Source: Exiguobacterium sp. FSL W8-0210
Lineage (GTDB): Bacteria; Bacillota; Bacilli; Exiguobacteriales; Exiguobacteriaceae
Direction of reading: 5' to 3'
Assembly: GCF_038006045.1 (NCBI RefSeq)
Contig: NZ_JBBOUK010000001.1
Location: 599,001 to 663,000 of the forward strand
DNA: 64,000 bases
The notes beneath the pieces are model-generated. The model did no database searches. It worked only from the letters and a program-made list of their open reading frames with translations, and was not told the origin of the DNA. This document shows, piece by piece, positions 27,288 to 36,456 of the stretch. The position numbers were made by a program, and so were the translations under genes. How positions within the stretch are numbered: position 1 is the first letter of the stretch; every line of letters begins with the position of its first letter.

Positions 27288-28577
27288 TGATAAGAAGAAT
27301 AATTGGATGAAGAAGAGAAGCGCGAACACATAGATGAGTGGATGGACACGCTCTTTTTGGATAGCTTTCATGATTGGATAGACGATGAAACCGAATGCGA
27401 TACCGGTTGCGATGCTACCGGATAATGGCATGATCAAGATGACGAGGAAAGCCGTGAAAGCTTCGCTGAAATCATCCCATGGAATCTGTTTGATGTTTTG
27501 AATCATGAAGGCACCGACTAAAATCAATGCTGGCGCAGTAATCGCAGGGACGCTCGAAATCGATTGAACGAACGGTCCAAAGACGGCAGATAATGCGAAT
27601 AGAATCCCGACCGTCACGGATGTGAGTCCAGTCCGTCCACCAGCAGCAACACCCGCTGCAGATTCTACGTAAGCGGTTGTGGGACTTGTTCCGAACAATG
27701 AACCAGCGACCATCGCAGTCGAATCAGATAATAGGGCACGTTCGCTGTTTTTCAATGATCCATCTTCTTCAATCAATCCAGCCTGTTCTCCGACAGCGAC
27801 CATCGTACCTGTCGTATCAAACATCGTCACGAGAACGAAGGAGAGGACACCGCTGAACAGACCGTATTGGAACACGTCTTGAATGGCGTTGAACGGATTC
27901 GTGATGATCAATCCTTCTGGTAACGTCGGTAACGCAACGAAGGAATTGGAAAACTTCAATTCACCTGTCAGGAATGCAATCAATCCAGAGAGGATCATGG
28001 CATATAAAATAGCACCTGGTACACGTTTGATCGTCAAGATGGCTGCAACTAATAGTCCGATGAGTGTGATCAATGCTTCTGGTGACGTCAATGCGCCAAT
28101 CGTGACGAGTGTATCTTCACTAGCGACGAGAATTCCTGACATCTTGAGACCAAGTGAAGCAATGAAAAGACCGATTCCACCTGTGATCGCAAGCTTTAAT
28201 GTCATCGGAATGATTTCAATCAGCTTCGTACGGATTGGTGATAGTGATAACAATAAGAAAATGACACCAGCAACGAAGACAACTGAGAGTGCTGTCTGAT
28301 ATGGAATCTTTTCACCAACGACAAGTGTATAAGTAAAATACGCATTGAGTCCCATTCCGGGTGCGACTGCGATTGGTAGATTCGCATAAAGCCCCATCAG
28401 GAGCGTACCGATCAATGTCGCGATGATCGTCGCAGAAAATGCTTGGGCTTGGGGGATACCGGCATCTGCTAAAATCGTCGGATTGACGAGCAGAATATAT
28501 GCCATCGTAATGAACGTCACGAATCCAGCTTGGATTTCACGTTTTACGGTTGTTTGATGTGCGGCAAGTTTAAACAT
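27285..28577 (-). CDS. Purine (guanine/hypoxanthine/adenine) permease, AzgA/PbuG type
   Basis: This is a 430-residue NCS2/AzgA-type permease with about 12-14 helices. The start TVKREIQAGFVTFITMAYILLVNPTIL, the GMGLNAYF motif and GTSPTTAYVESAAGVAAGGRTGL are typical of PbuG and PbuO. It imports purine bases by proton symport. The ATG at 28577 follows AAGGTGG; an ATG 7 codons upstream has no spacing for it. A PurR-like box and a TATAAT lie upstream, which fits purine control. Confidence 0.9.
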   Translation of the reverse strand: MFKLAAHQTTVKREIQAGFVTFITMAYILLVNPTILADAGIPQAQAFSATIIATLIGTLLMGLYANLPIAVAPGMGLNAYFTYTLVVGEKIPYQTALSVVFVAGVIFLLLSLSPIRTKLIEIIPMTLKLAITGGIGLFIASLGLKMSGILVASEDTLVTIGALTSPEALITLIGLLVAAILTIKRVPGAILYAMILSGLIAFLTGELKFSNSFVALPTLPEGLIITNPFNAIQDVFQYGLFSGVLSFVLVTMFDTTGTMVAVGEQAGLIEEDGSLKNSERALLSDSTAMVAGSLFGTSPTTAYVESAAGVAAGGRTGLTSVTVGILFALSAVFGPFVQSISSVPAITAPALILVGAFMIQNIKQIPWDDFSEAFTAFLVILIMPLSGSIATGIAFGFIVYPIMKAIQKERVHPLIYVFALLFFIQLFFLS

Positions 28578-28616
28578 GGGTAAAAGGACCACCTTCATAA
28601 CAAATTGATTAAAAAA

Positions 28617-28657
28617 CGAACATTGATGATATTATAGTAAAATTCATTCGGAATCAA
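28617..28657 (-). promoter_or_regulatory. Promoter with PurR-box candidate for the purine permease
   Basis: A minus-strand -10 TATAAT (28631-28636) has a weak TTGATT -35 15 bases further up. AACGAACATT (ending 28624) on the plus strand fits the B. subtilis PurBox core CGAACATT and overlaps the expected start site. A poor second half (TTCATTCG) lies about 18 bases away. The binding is inferred. Confidence 0.45.
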
Positions 28658-28713
28658 GTCGAAACAAAAAAGAATTTTTTATAAGAATCATGAAAGAGAA
28701 TATCAGGAAATGA

Positions 28714-28727
28714 TGTAAGCGGATTCA
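28714..28727 (+). promoter_or_regulatory. cre site (CcpA) ahead of the sensor kinase
   Basis: TGTAAGCGGATTCA matches TGNAARCGNWWWCA fully. It is the second perfect cre in this transporter/regulator set. Confidence 0.6.
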
Positions 28728-28774
28728 AGGTTATGATACGATTGATTACAAGAAAAAGGATGGGGGCGCCTTTC

Positions 28775-30538
28775 ATGAAAAGTATCCGGACACGTTTGAT
28801 TCGTCTCGTCGTCCTAGCGATCTTGATTCCGACAGCCCTCGCGACATCGATCTCCTACTTGTATGTACGGCACCAAAACATTGAACAGGCAGAACGTTCT
28901 AGCCTGAACGTGTTGACGCGAGGAAATACACAGGTGACCCATTACATAGAGGATATCCGCCGTCTCTCGACAAGTCTGTATGCGAATCGTTCGTTGATGA
29001 ACATCATGCGCGTCGGAGCAGATCAGGAATTAGACGAATCTGATGGAGTCGTTTCGCGGGCGATGTTAGGTCTGTTTTTATCACGTCAGGATATCGAGCA
29101 GTTACATTTCGTCATATTAAATGGTTATTCGGAGTATTCGGTCTACAACATGAAAACGACGAGTCGGGGAACGTTTGATTGGATGCAAGAAACGGATTAT
29201 TTTCAATTGATGAAAGAAAAAAGTGGCTGGTTGATTGACGGAGCGCACACGATTGAACCATACAATGTGCACACGATGATTCTTGATGAGAAACAAGTCG
29301 TTAGTTTTCGTTATCGCATCGATCGTGTCGAAACAGATGAGCCACTCGGCTTCCTTTCAGTGGATATTCCAGTCCGTGTATTCGAACAACAGTTAAAACT
29401 GTTCGAGAATGATCCGGAAGAGTCGTTATGGTTGATGACAGAACAGCGTGTATTGGCACAGACTGGAGCAGAGATGGAACTACCGGTCGATCAATTCACT
29501 GGGCAGAGTGGGAGTTTACGTGTCGGAAAATCGTTCATCGTCTACTCAAAGACGATGACGAATGGCGTTCCACTCATACTCGTCAAACGGATTCCGTATG
29601 CGTCAGTCATCCAAGGGGCGAACGAAACGGCATTGATTCTTGTTTTGATCGGTCTCGTCTCACTGTTCGTCATGATCATTGCCGCAAGTCTCGTTGCCAT
29701 GCAGATCACGAAACCAATCAAACAGTTGACAGCAAACGTCTGGCGAGTCGAACAAGGGGATTTATCAGCACCATTCGTTGCGACGACGAATGACGAGATT
29801 GGATTACTCAACCGTCAATTCCAACGCATGATTCAACGGATTGATCTTTTAATCAAACGGGAGTATCGACTGGCACTTGAAAACCGGACGAATGAGCTAC
29901 GTGCATTACAATCTCAGCTCAATCCGCACTTCTTATTCAATGCCTTACAATCGATCGGAACGACGACGCTACAAGGAGACCGGAAGATCGCGTACCGCTC
30001 GATCACCGGATTATCACAAATGATGCGCTACTCGATGAATAATGAGCAGACGATCGTAACCCTAAAACAAGAAGTCGATCATCTTCAAGCGTATATTCGT
30101 TTGCAACAGCAACGTTTTCCGGAACGGTTCCGTTATATCGTTGACATCCCGTGGCATCTCAATGACATTGAAGTGCCGAAGATGATCTTGCAACCGTTCG
30201 CTGAAAATTACTTCAAACACGGATTTCGACAGCAATTAGCAGCGACAGAAAACTATCTCGCCTACAAAGTCCGGACGGATGGTGGACGTCTCATCATTCA
30301 CATCGAGAATAGCGGCGCCGTCCTCGAAACAGGACGACTTGAAGAGATTGATCGAAAAATGCGCATGCATCGTAACCCAGAAGATCTCGAGACGAGCGGC
30401 ATTGGTCTCCATAATATTTATGAACGACTCTTGATTTTTTACGGGGAGCAAGCCAATATGACGCTCTCTTCTTCAGCGGTAGAGGGAGGATTCAAAATCG
30501 TGATTCGGATTCCATATGAGAAGGGGGACTTGGCATGA
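28775..30538 (+). CDS. YesM-type sensor histidine kinase
   Basis: This 587-residue kinase has a first helix at about 7-27, a large extracellular sensor region, a second helix (285-308), HAMP, and a His-kinase domain with phospho-acceptor H385 in LNPHFLFNALQSIG. The ATPase N box is QPFAENYFKHGF and the G box TSGIGLHNIYERL. YesM/LytS-type kinases often sense sugars or their binding proteins. The start is uncertain: ATG at 28775 (chosen), 28760 or 28733. It overlaps the response regulator by ATGA. Confidence 0.88.
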   Translation: MKSIRTRLIRLVVLAILIPTALATSISYLYVRHQNIEQAERSSLNVLTRGNTQVTHYIEDIRRLSTSLYANRSLMNIMRVGADQELDESDGVVSRAMLGLFLSRQDIEQLHFVILNGYSEYSVYNMKTTSRGTFDWMQETDYFQLMKEKSGWLIDGAHTIEPYNVHTMILDEKQVVSFRYRIDRVETDEPLGFLSVDIPVRVFEQQLKLFENDPEESLWLMTEQRVLAQTGAEMELPVDQFTGQSGSLRVGKSFIVYSKTMTNGVPLILVKRIPYASVIQGANETALILVLIGLVSLFVMIIAASLVAMQITKPIKQLTANVWRVEQGDLSAPFVATTNDEIGLLNRQFQRMIQRIDLLIKREYRLALENRTNELRALQSQLNPHFLFNALQSIGTTTLQGDRKIAYRSITGLSQMMRYSMNNEQTIVTLKQEVDHLQAYIRLQQQRFPERFRYIVDIPWHLNDIEVPKMILQPFAENYFKHGFRQQLAATENYLAYKVRTDGGRLIIHIENSGAVLETGRLEEIDRKMRMHRNPEDLETSGIGLHNIYERLLIFYGEQANMTLSSSAVEGGFKIVIRIPYEKGDLA

Positions 30539-31239
30539 ACGTGTTGATCGTAGACGATGAACGACATGTACGGGAAGCGGTCAAATTGCTCGGAGAATGG
30601 GACAGTTGGCAGGTCTCACATATTTACGAGGCGGAACATGGGGAAGAAGCGAAACGATTACTGGATACTGGAACGATCGATTTAATGCTGACAGATGTCG
30701 AAATGCCTGGACTCGACGGATTAACATTACTAGAATGGACAAAAAATCATCATCCAAAGGTCGTCACGATCGTGCTGACAGGGTATGATGATTATACGTA
30801 TATGCGACGTGCCATTTTGCATCAATCCTTTGATTATTTATTGAAGCCGGTTGATCCAGATGTACTCAATGATGCCTTGTCCCGCGCGATGGAATGTATC
30901 CATCCGGTAGTGGAATCAGGAGAAGCGATTGATCAAATCGCCAAATACATCGAAACGCATTATGCGGAAGAATTGACACTGCAATTCATGAGCGAACGGT
31001 TTTACTTGAGCCGAGAGTATATATCACGACGCTTCAAACAGCGTTTTTCCGTTAACTTATCTGATTATATTCAAACGATTCGCTTGAATCGAGCGAAGGA
31101 ATTATTGAGTGAGACGGAAGCGCGCATTTACGAAATCGCACTTGAAGTCGGATATCAGGACGATAAGTATTTTCGGAAAGTGTTCAAAAAACAATTCGGT
31201 ATGACACCGAATGAGTTTCGTGAATTGTTGTCGATTTAA
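30535..31239 (+). CDS. AraC-family response regulator (YesN type, compact)
   Basis: The protein has 234 residues. The receiver domain carries the VDDE acid pair, phospho-acceptor D54 (LTDVEMPG) and the Lys in LLKPVDP. The C-terminal 100 residues form two AraC helix-turn-helices (LSREYISRRFKQRFSVNLSDYI and ALEVGYQDDKYFRKVFKKQFG). It lacks the long middle segment of YesN (about 370 residues). The kinase partner is the coupled upstream gene. Such regulators usually activate sugar ABC operons, so the transporter at 20.0-21.8 and 25.9 kb is the likely target. Confidence 0.9.
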   Translation: MNVLIVDDERHVREAVKLLGEWDSWQVSHIYEAEHGEEAKRLLDTGTIDLMLTDVEMPGLDGLTLLEWTKNHHPKVVTIVLTGYDDYTYMRRAILHQSFDYLLKPVDPDVLNDALSRAMECIHPVVESGEAIDQIAKYIETHYAEELTLQFMSERFYLSREYISRRFKQRFSVNLSDYIQTIRLNRAKELLSETEARIYEIALEVGYQDDKYFRKVFKKQFGMTPNEFRELLSI

Positions 31240-31263
31240 ACGACTATCGAGGAGGAATCGTAC

Positions 31264-31971
31264 ATGAGTGTACACATTAATGCAGCTGAAGGACAAATCG
31301 CCGAAACGGTCTTACTCCCAGGAGATCCGTTACGTGCTAAATACATCGCTGAGACGTTTTTAGAGGACGTCGTCCTTTATAACGAAGTTCGAGGCATGTA
31401 TGGCTTCACAGGTACTTATAAAGGGAAAAAAGTCTCGGTTCAAGGAACAGGTATGGGTGTACCATCGATGTCAATCTATGCGAACGAACTTGTTCAGTCA
31501 TATGGTGCGAAGAACTTGATCCGTGTCGGAACTGCCGGTGGGATCACGCCAGACGTTAAAGTTCGTGACGTCGTCATCGCGATGAGTGCTTCGCATGACA
31601 TGGCACAGAACCGTGTCCGTTTTAATGGACTAGACTACGCACCGACAGCTTCTTTTGATCTGTTGCATAAAGCATATACAGCAGCTAAAGAACAAGGTAT
31701 CGATGCAAAAGTTGGTCAAATCTTCACGACGGATCAGTTCTATCAAGATGATTTCCATCACTTCAAAAAATGGGCGGATTTCGGATGTCTCGCAATCGAG
31801 ATGGAAGCGGCAGGTCTTTACACACTTGCAGCAAAACATAAAGTAAACGCACTGACGATCCTGACGATTTCAGATCATCTGTTGACAGGTGAAGAAACAA
31901 CATCGGAAGAGCGCCAGACGACATTCAACGATATGATGAAAGTCGCGCTTGAGACAGCGATTCAATTATAA
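31264..31971 (+). CDS. deoD: Purine nucleoside phosphorylase, DeoD type
   Basis: DeoD splits purine (deoxy)nucleosides to base plus (deoxy)ribose-1-phosphate. The 235-residue hexameric-type protein has the [13 protein letters not shown] phosphate loop, the GTAGGI strand, the nucleoside segment with IEMEAAGLY, and the catalytic Asp in ISDHL. CGAGGAGGAA precedes the ATG. It lies 24 bases after the response regulator and may be read from the same transcript, but it is functionally separate. Confidence 0.95.
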   Translation: MSVHINAAEGQIAETVLLPGDPLRAKYIAETFLEDVVLYNEVRGMYGFTGTYKGKKVSVQGTGMGVPSMSIYANELVQSYGAKNLIRVGTAGGITPDVKVRDVVIAMSASHDMAQNRVRFNGLDYAPTASFDLLHKAYTAAKEQGIDAKVGQIFTTDQFYQDDFHHFKKWADFGCLAIEMEAAGLYTLAAKHKVNALTILTISDHLLTGEETTSEERQTTFNDMMKVALETAIQL

Positions 31972-31978
31972 GAAGTAA

Positions 31979-32004
31979 GACGGAGAAGCCTCTCCGTCTT
32001 TTTT
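31979..32004 (+). terminator. Terminator after deoD
   Basis: GACGGAGA pairs with TCTCCGTC around AGCC, followed by six T. Confidence 0.88.
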
Positions 32005-32071
32005 CATAGTCGAAAAGAGATATGGTAAGATAAAGGCAGTGTTATAGATCAGTTAAAGGGGAGATTTTCGG

Positions 32072-33454
32072 ATGGAGACAACGATGACAGAGACAGTGCT
32101 TTCAGAGCGCCTTGAGACACAGCGTCACTTTTTCCAAACAGGTGCAACACGTAGTCTAGCTTTTCGCTTAAGCATGCTGACGTTCTTACGCCAAGCGATT
32201 GAAACGCATGAAGCCGCGATCTATGAGGCATTAAAACAAGATCTCAATAAAGGACAGCATGATGCTTTTACGACGGAAATCGGTTTCGTTTATGGAGAGA
32301 TTCAACGGATGGAGCGACAACTCCGTCGACTGGCACGTCCAAAGCGTGTCGCAACACCGCTTCTGCATATCGGCTCAAAAAGTGAAATCCAGTACGAACC
32401 CTATGGCAACGTTCTTGTCATCGCGCCATGGAACTATCCTTTCCAGCTGGCACTTGCTCCGGTCATTGGTGCGATTGCAGCGGGGAATACGGTCGTCCTT
32501 AAACCATCCGAGCTGACACCGAACGTCTCTCGTGTATTACGAGAAGTTTTTGAAACGGCATTCCATGAACGATTCGGAATCGTCATAGAAGGAGATGCTG
32601 AAGTCAGTAGCGCTTTACTAAACGAGCGTTTTGATTATATCTTCTTTACGGGTTCCACACGCGTCGGAAAAATCGTGCATCAGGCTGCGGCGAAGCATTT
32701 AACACCGGTCACACTTGAACTGGGTGGGAAATCACCGACGATCGTTCACAAGGATGCGGATCTTCGTCTAGCAGCGAAGCGGATCGCATGGGGAAAGTGG
32801 CTGAATGCCGGACAAACATGTATTGCCCCGGATTACGTATTGATCCATGAAGACGTTAAAGAACGTTTTTTGCAGTTGATTGAAGAAGAAGCCTTTAAAC
32901 AGTACGGGAATGGCGTCGGCGTCTCATCCTACGTCAAAATCGTATCGGACGATCATCTGAATCGCCTCAGCAGTTACTTGTCGCAAGGGACGATCGAATT
33001 CGGTGGACAAGTGGATCCGGAAACGCGTAAGATGGCGCCGACTGTCATGACGAATGTAGCGGTGGATGCTCCATTGATGCAAGACGAAATCTTTGGACCG
33101 ATCTTGCCGGTATTGACATACCGTGAAGTCGAAGAGGTCATCGCGTTCGTTAACGATCGTGATAAGCCGCTTGCGCTTTATCTGTTCACAGAGAACAAAG
33201 CCGTCGAACATCGTATCCTTGAACGGATTTCATTCGGTGGCGGATGTGTCAATGACACGTTGATGCACGTCGCACAGCATCATCTACCATTTGGTGGAGT
33301 CGGGGCGAGTGGCATGGGTGGATATCATGGCAAGTATAGTTTCGAGACGTTCAGCCATCGTAAAGGAATCGTCAAAAACACGACGGCGTTCGATTTACCT
33401 TTCCGCTACATGCGAACAAATAGCAATTCCAAATGGATGCGCTTTTTGTTATGA
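32072..33454 (+). CDS. Aldehyde dehydrogenase, YwdH/class 3 type
   Basis: This is a 460-residue NAD(P)-dependent aldehyde dehydrogenase of the class 3 type, shorter than class 1/2 enzymes. Motifs are APWNYPFQLAL, FFTGSTRVGK, LELGGKSPTIV with the general base Glu, and the nucleophile Cys in NAGQTCIAPDYVL. A C-terminal helix, membrane-directed in fatty aldehyde dehydrogenases, is present only as a short basic tail (MRTNSNSKWMRFLL). It likely oxidises medium/long-chain aldehydes. It is a single gene. Confidence 0.9.
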   Translation: METTMTETVLSERLETQRHFFQTGATRSLAFRLSMLTFLRQAIETHEAAIYEALKQDLNKGQHDAFTTEIGFVYGEIQRMERQLRRLARPKRVATPLLHIGSKSEIQYEPYGNVLVIAPWNYPFQLALAPVIGAIAAGNTVVLKPSELTPNVSRVLREVFETAFHERFGIVIEGDAEVSSALLNERFDYIFFTGSTRVGKIVHQAAAKHLTPVTLELGGKSPTIVHKDADLRLAAKRIAWGKWLNAGQTCIAPDYVLIHEDVKERFLQLIEEEAFKQYGNGVGVSSYVKIVSDDHLNRLSSYLSQGTIEFGGQVDPETRKMAPTVMTNVAVDAPLMQDEIFGPILPVLTYREVEEVIAFVNDRDKPLALYLFTENKAVEHRILERISFGGGCVNDTLMHVAQHHLPFGGVGASGMGGYHGKYSFETFSHRKGIVKNTTAFDLPFRYMRTNSNSKWMRFLL

Positions 33455-33492
33455 TGAGCTGTGATTAATTGACTTAAGAAGGAGCTCTTCAC

Positions 33493-34686
33493 TTGAAAGA
33501 TCAAGTAAAACAGTGGATGAAACGAACAGGCTTGATTGAACGCAGTCTGCGAACCATCATGAAAGTCTTTACGTGGTTGCCACAAAAATCAAATCGAGTC
33601 CTTTTCGAGAGTTTTCTCGGAAAGCAATATAGTGACAGTCCGCGTGCCATCTACGAATTGATGCGTACGATGCATCCGGAATGTGAGTTGATTTTTAGTA
33701 AACAACGAGGTGTTACGTTTCCACGAGACGTCAAGACGGTAGATCGGTTGACGTTTCGCTGGATTTATTTGCTCGCGACGTCACGGGTCTGGGTATCAAA
33801 CAGTCGGTTACCGGGTTGGTTGATCAAACCGAAAAAAACGTATTATCTCCAGACATGGCACGGCACACCGCTCAAAAAGCTCGCGCTTGATATGGATGAT
33901 GTCCAAATGGCGAATACGACGACGGAGCGGTACAAGCAAGGATTTAAGCAAGAGACTGCAAAATGGTCCGGCTTAATTTCCCCGAATGCCTACTCTAGTT
34001 CAATCTTTCGGCGAGCATTTGCTTTTGAAGGTGAGATGCTAGAAATTGGATACCCTCGAAATGATATATTTTATCAAGAGGCACGGCATGCTAAAATCAA
34101 AGAAGCAGTATATCGCCACTATGATATTGATCATTCAAAAAAAGTCTTGTTGTATGCACCAACTTGGCGAGATAATGCATTCGAAGGTCAAGGGAAATAT
34201 TCATTTGAGCTACCTTTTTCGCTAAATGAATTTGAAAAGCGATTTGGGGATGAATACGTTCTGCTTGTCCGAATGCACTATTTAGTCGGAAGTCGTCTCG
34301 ACGTCACTGCTTATCCATCCGTTCGAAATACATCGGACTACCCGGATATCGCGGAGCTCTATCTGGCGTCGGACGCCTTGATCACGGATTATTCTTCTGT
34401 CATGTTTGATTTTGCGCACTTATCTCGTCCGATTTTATTCTATACGTATGATTTAGAACATTATCGAGATCAGTTGCGTGGATTTTACTTCGATTTTGAG
34501 CAGGAGGCACCGGGACCATTGTTGTCGACTGAAACAGCACTGTTTGAAGAGCTGAACCAGTTAGATGATTGGCACACACGGTATGCGTCAGCATTTCGAG
34601 CGTTCCAAGAGACGTATTGTCAATGGGATGATGGACAGGCTTCAGAACGGGCGATGAAGACGATCATAAAGAGAATTCACGGATAA
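33493..34686 (+). CDS. CDP-glycerol glycerophosphotransferase family protein (TagB/TagF-like)
   Basis: The protein has 397 residues. The C-terminal glycosyltransferase-like fold has LQTWHGTPLKKLALD (catalytic His region) and DALITDYSSVMFDF, the second catalytic motif of TagF. Such enzymes add glycerol phosphate (or ribitol phosphate) from CDP-alditol to lipid-linked teichoic acid. The start is TTG at 33493, preceded by AAGGAG. It lies in one operon with tagD and a second family member. Primer versus polymerase role is not resolvable. Confidence 0.88.
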   Translation: MKDQVKQWMKRTGLIERSLRTIMKVFTWLPQKSNRVLFESFLGKQYSDSPRAIYELMRTMHPECELIFSKQRGVTFPRDVKTVDRLTFRWIYLLATSRVWVSNSRLPGWLIKPKKTYYLQTWHGTPLKKLALDMDDVQMANTTTERYKQGFKQETAKWSGLISPNAYSSSIFRRAFAFEGEMLEIGYPRNDIFYQEARHAKIKEAVYRHYDIDHSKKVLLYAPTWRDNAFEGQGKYSFELPFSLNEFEKRFGDEYVLLVRMHYLVGSRLDVTAYPSVRNTSDYPDIAELYLASDALITDYSSVMFDFAHLSRPILFYTYDLEHYRDQLRGFYFDFEQEAPGPLLSTETALFEELNQLDDWHTRYASAFRAFQETYCQWDDGQASERAMKTIIKRIHG

Positions 34687-34702
34687 AAGGGAGAGCAGAA
34701 TC

Positions 34703-35092
34703 ATGAAGAAGGTTATTACGTACGGAACATTTGATTTATTACACTGGGGTCATATCAACATCTTAAAACGCGCAAAAGCGATGGGAGACTATCTTATCGT
34801 TGCGATTTCAACGGACGAATTCAATCGTTTGAAACATAAGCAGTCCTACCATAATTTCGAGAATCGAAAGATGATTCTTGAAGCCATCCGTTATGTGGAT
34901 GAAGTCATTCCGGAAAACAGCTGGGATCAAAAAGTAGAAGATGTGAAGAAGCATAACGTCGACCTCTTCGTCATGGGTGATGATTGGAAAGGCGAGTTCG
35001 ATTTCTTAAAAGAGCATTGTGAAGTCGTTTACCTTAGCCGAACTGAGGGTATTTCTACGAGTCAGATTAAAACGGAATTAGCTTCGAAGTGA
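34703..35092 (+). CDS. tagD: Glycerol-3-phosphate cytidylyltransferase
   Basis: TagD makes CDP-glycerol from glycerol-3-phosphate and CTP. The 129-residue enzyme has the nucleotidyltransferase HxGH as HWGH, the KxxxR-like segment in NFENRKMIL, and the RTEGISTSQ nucleotide-binding motif. It supplies the donor for the two flanking CDP-glycerol transferases. GGGAGAG precedes the ATG. Confidence 0.95.
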   Translation: MKKVITYGTFDLLHWGHINILKRAKAMGDYLIVAISTDEFNRLKHKQSYHNFENRKMILEAIRYVDEVIPENSWDQKVEDVKKHNVDLFVMGDDWKGEFDFLKEHCEVVYLSRTEGISTSQIKTELASK

Positions 35093-35101
35093 TTGAAGAG
35101 G

Positions 35102-35130
35102 AGACCACACGACGACGTGCGGTCTTTCTT
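35102..35130 (+). terminator. Imperfect hairpin with T-rich tail inside the teichoic operon
   Basis: AGACCaCAC pairs with GTGcGGTCT, followed by TTTCTT. It could partly terminate transcription after tagD and lower expression of the last gene. Confidence 0.5.
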
Positions 35131-35144
35131 CGTAGAAGGGCAGG

Positions 35145-36299
35145 ATGAAAGTGGTTAGAGAAGGAATCGTATGGGTCTATTTATTGTTGTTTCGTATTTG
35201 TTATGGTGTCTTTCGGTTGTTACCGCTTCGCCCCGTCACTTTATTTTGGATGACATACGGGGATAACGCAAAACCTGTTAATGATCGCTTGGCGCAGGAA
35301 TTGCCAAATGAGAAACGGTATCTGGTATATGATCACCATTTCATGAAGCAGCCGGATTTATGGAAGTCAGACCGAATGCTTCGCTTTCGTCGATTACGGT
35401 TCGTCAGACTCGCATATTTACTTGCGACCTCCCGGACGGTTTTCGTCGATAATTATGTTGCGGAATTCAGTGTTGCTAAAACGCGACGTGGAACACGACG
35501 TATCCAGCTATGGCATGCCGGCGGAACGTTAAAGCAGTTTGGACTAACTTCTTCGAAAAGCCTGTTCGTATCGGAACGGATACGAAATCGGTTCCGACGT
35601 GTCTATCAGGAATATGGTGATTTCATCGTGCCGGGGATGCGTTGTGCGACACAATTCATGGCACCGCATGATTTAAAACGATCTCATTTTAAACCGTTCG
35701 GCATGCCACGGACGGATTATTGGTATGATGAGGTTCAGCGGGAACATCGGGCGCTTGATTTAAAAGAACGTTATGTAAAACCCGACCGCCGGATTCTATT
35801 GTATGCCCCGACTTACCGCGAATATAAAGGAACGGAAGATCACACGATTCAACAATTTGAACAACTGGCTAAAACAGGCTGGACGATTCTTGTTAAGTTA
35901 CATCCGACGATCCGAGCGCTTTCGACCTATCGTTCCGCCCATATACATCTTGTGGATGACACGTATCAGATCAATGATTATTTGCTCATCACGGATGTTC
36001 TGGTGACCGACTATTCGTCGATTCCATTTGAAAGCTGTCTTCTTGAGGTTCCAACGTTCTTATACACACCGGACATCGATACATATCGACAACTACCAGG
36101 ACTTGTCGATCAGTATCCAAAACCATTACCGGTGCGACAGACGGAGCAGATGGCGCAATTGATGGAGTGGATCGTGTCTGACGCGATACTTGAAGAGTGC
36201 CGTCAGCACATGCAAGAATTCCAAACAAGTTGGTATGATCACCCACCAGGTCAAGCAGTTGAACGAATCGTTCATCATTATTACGGAACAGGTATGTAA
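35145..36299 (+). CDS. CDP-glycerol glycerophosphotransferase family protein (second copy)
   Basis: This 384-residue protein of the same family as the gene at 33493 is diverged from it. The key motifs are LWHAGGTLKQFGLT and LVTDYSSIPFESCLLE. An N-terminal hydrophobic segment may attach it to the membrane. Two different family members suggest a primase-polymerase division of labour, as known for TagB/TagF; the assignment here is inference. The ribosome site is weak (GGGCAGG). Confidence 0.85.
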   Translation: MKVVREGIVWVYLLLFRICYGVFRLLPLRPVTLFWMTYGDNAKPVNDRLAQELPNEKRYLVYDHHFMKQPDLWKSDRMLRFRRLRFVRLAYLLATSRTVFVDNYVAEFSVAKTRRGTRRIQLWHAGGTLKQFGLTSSKSLFVSERIRNRFRRVYQEYGDFIVPGMRCATQFMAPHDLKRSHFKPFGMPRTDYWYDEVQREHRALDLKERYVKPDRRILLYAPTYREYKGTEDHTIQQFEQLAKTGWTILVKLHPTIRALSTYRSAHIHLVDDTYQINDYLLITDVLVTDYSSIPFESCLLEVPTFLYTPDIDTYRQLPGLVDQYPKPLPVRQTEQMAQLMEWIVSDAILEECRQHMQEFQTSWYDHPPGQAVERIVHHYYGTGM

Positions 36300-36303
36300 T
36301 ACT

Positions 36304-36352
36304 ATATCTGACGATTGCTTTAGTTTTAGAAAGCGGTCGTCAGATACTTTTT
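36304..36352 (+). terminator. Terminator of the teichoic operon
   Basis: ATCTGACGA pairs with TCGTCAGAT around a nested stem, followed by a T run. Confidence 0.85.
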
Positions 36353-36456
36353 CAAAAATAATGTGAAAAATTGAACAAAGTTTGACAATCTTTTGAAAAT
36401 CCATTCTTTTGAACTGTGATGTTCTATACTAAAAGCAGAAGAAAAGGAGAGGAGAA

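Noticed and set aside
28599-28732. Purine riboswitch before the purine permease
   Set aside because: No conserved purine-aptamer core or terminator is seen; a PurR box explains the control better.
36380-36430. Fnr site in the fnr promoter
   Set aside because: Only a half site (TGTGA) is visible near 36415 and no symmetric partner, so autoregulation is not claimed.
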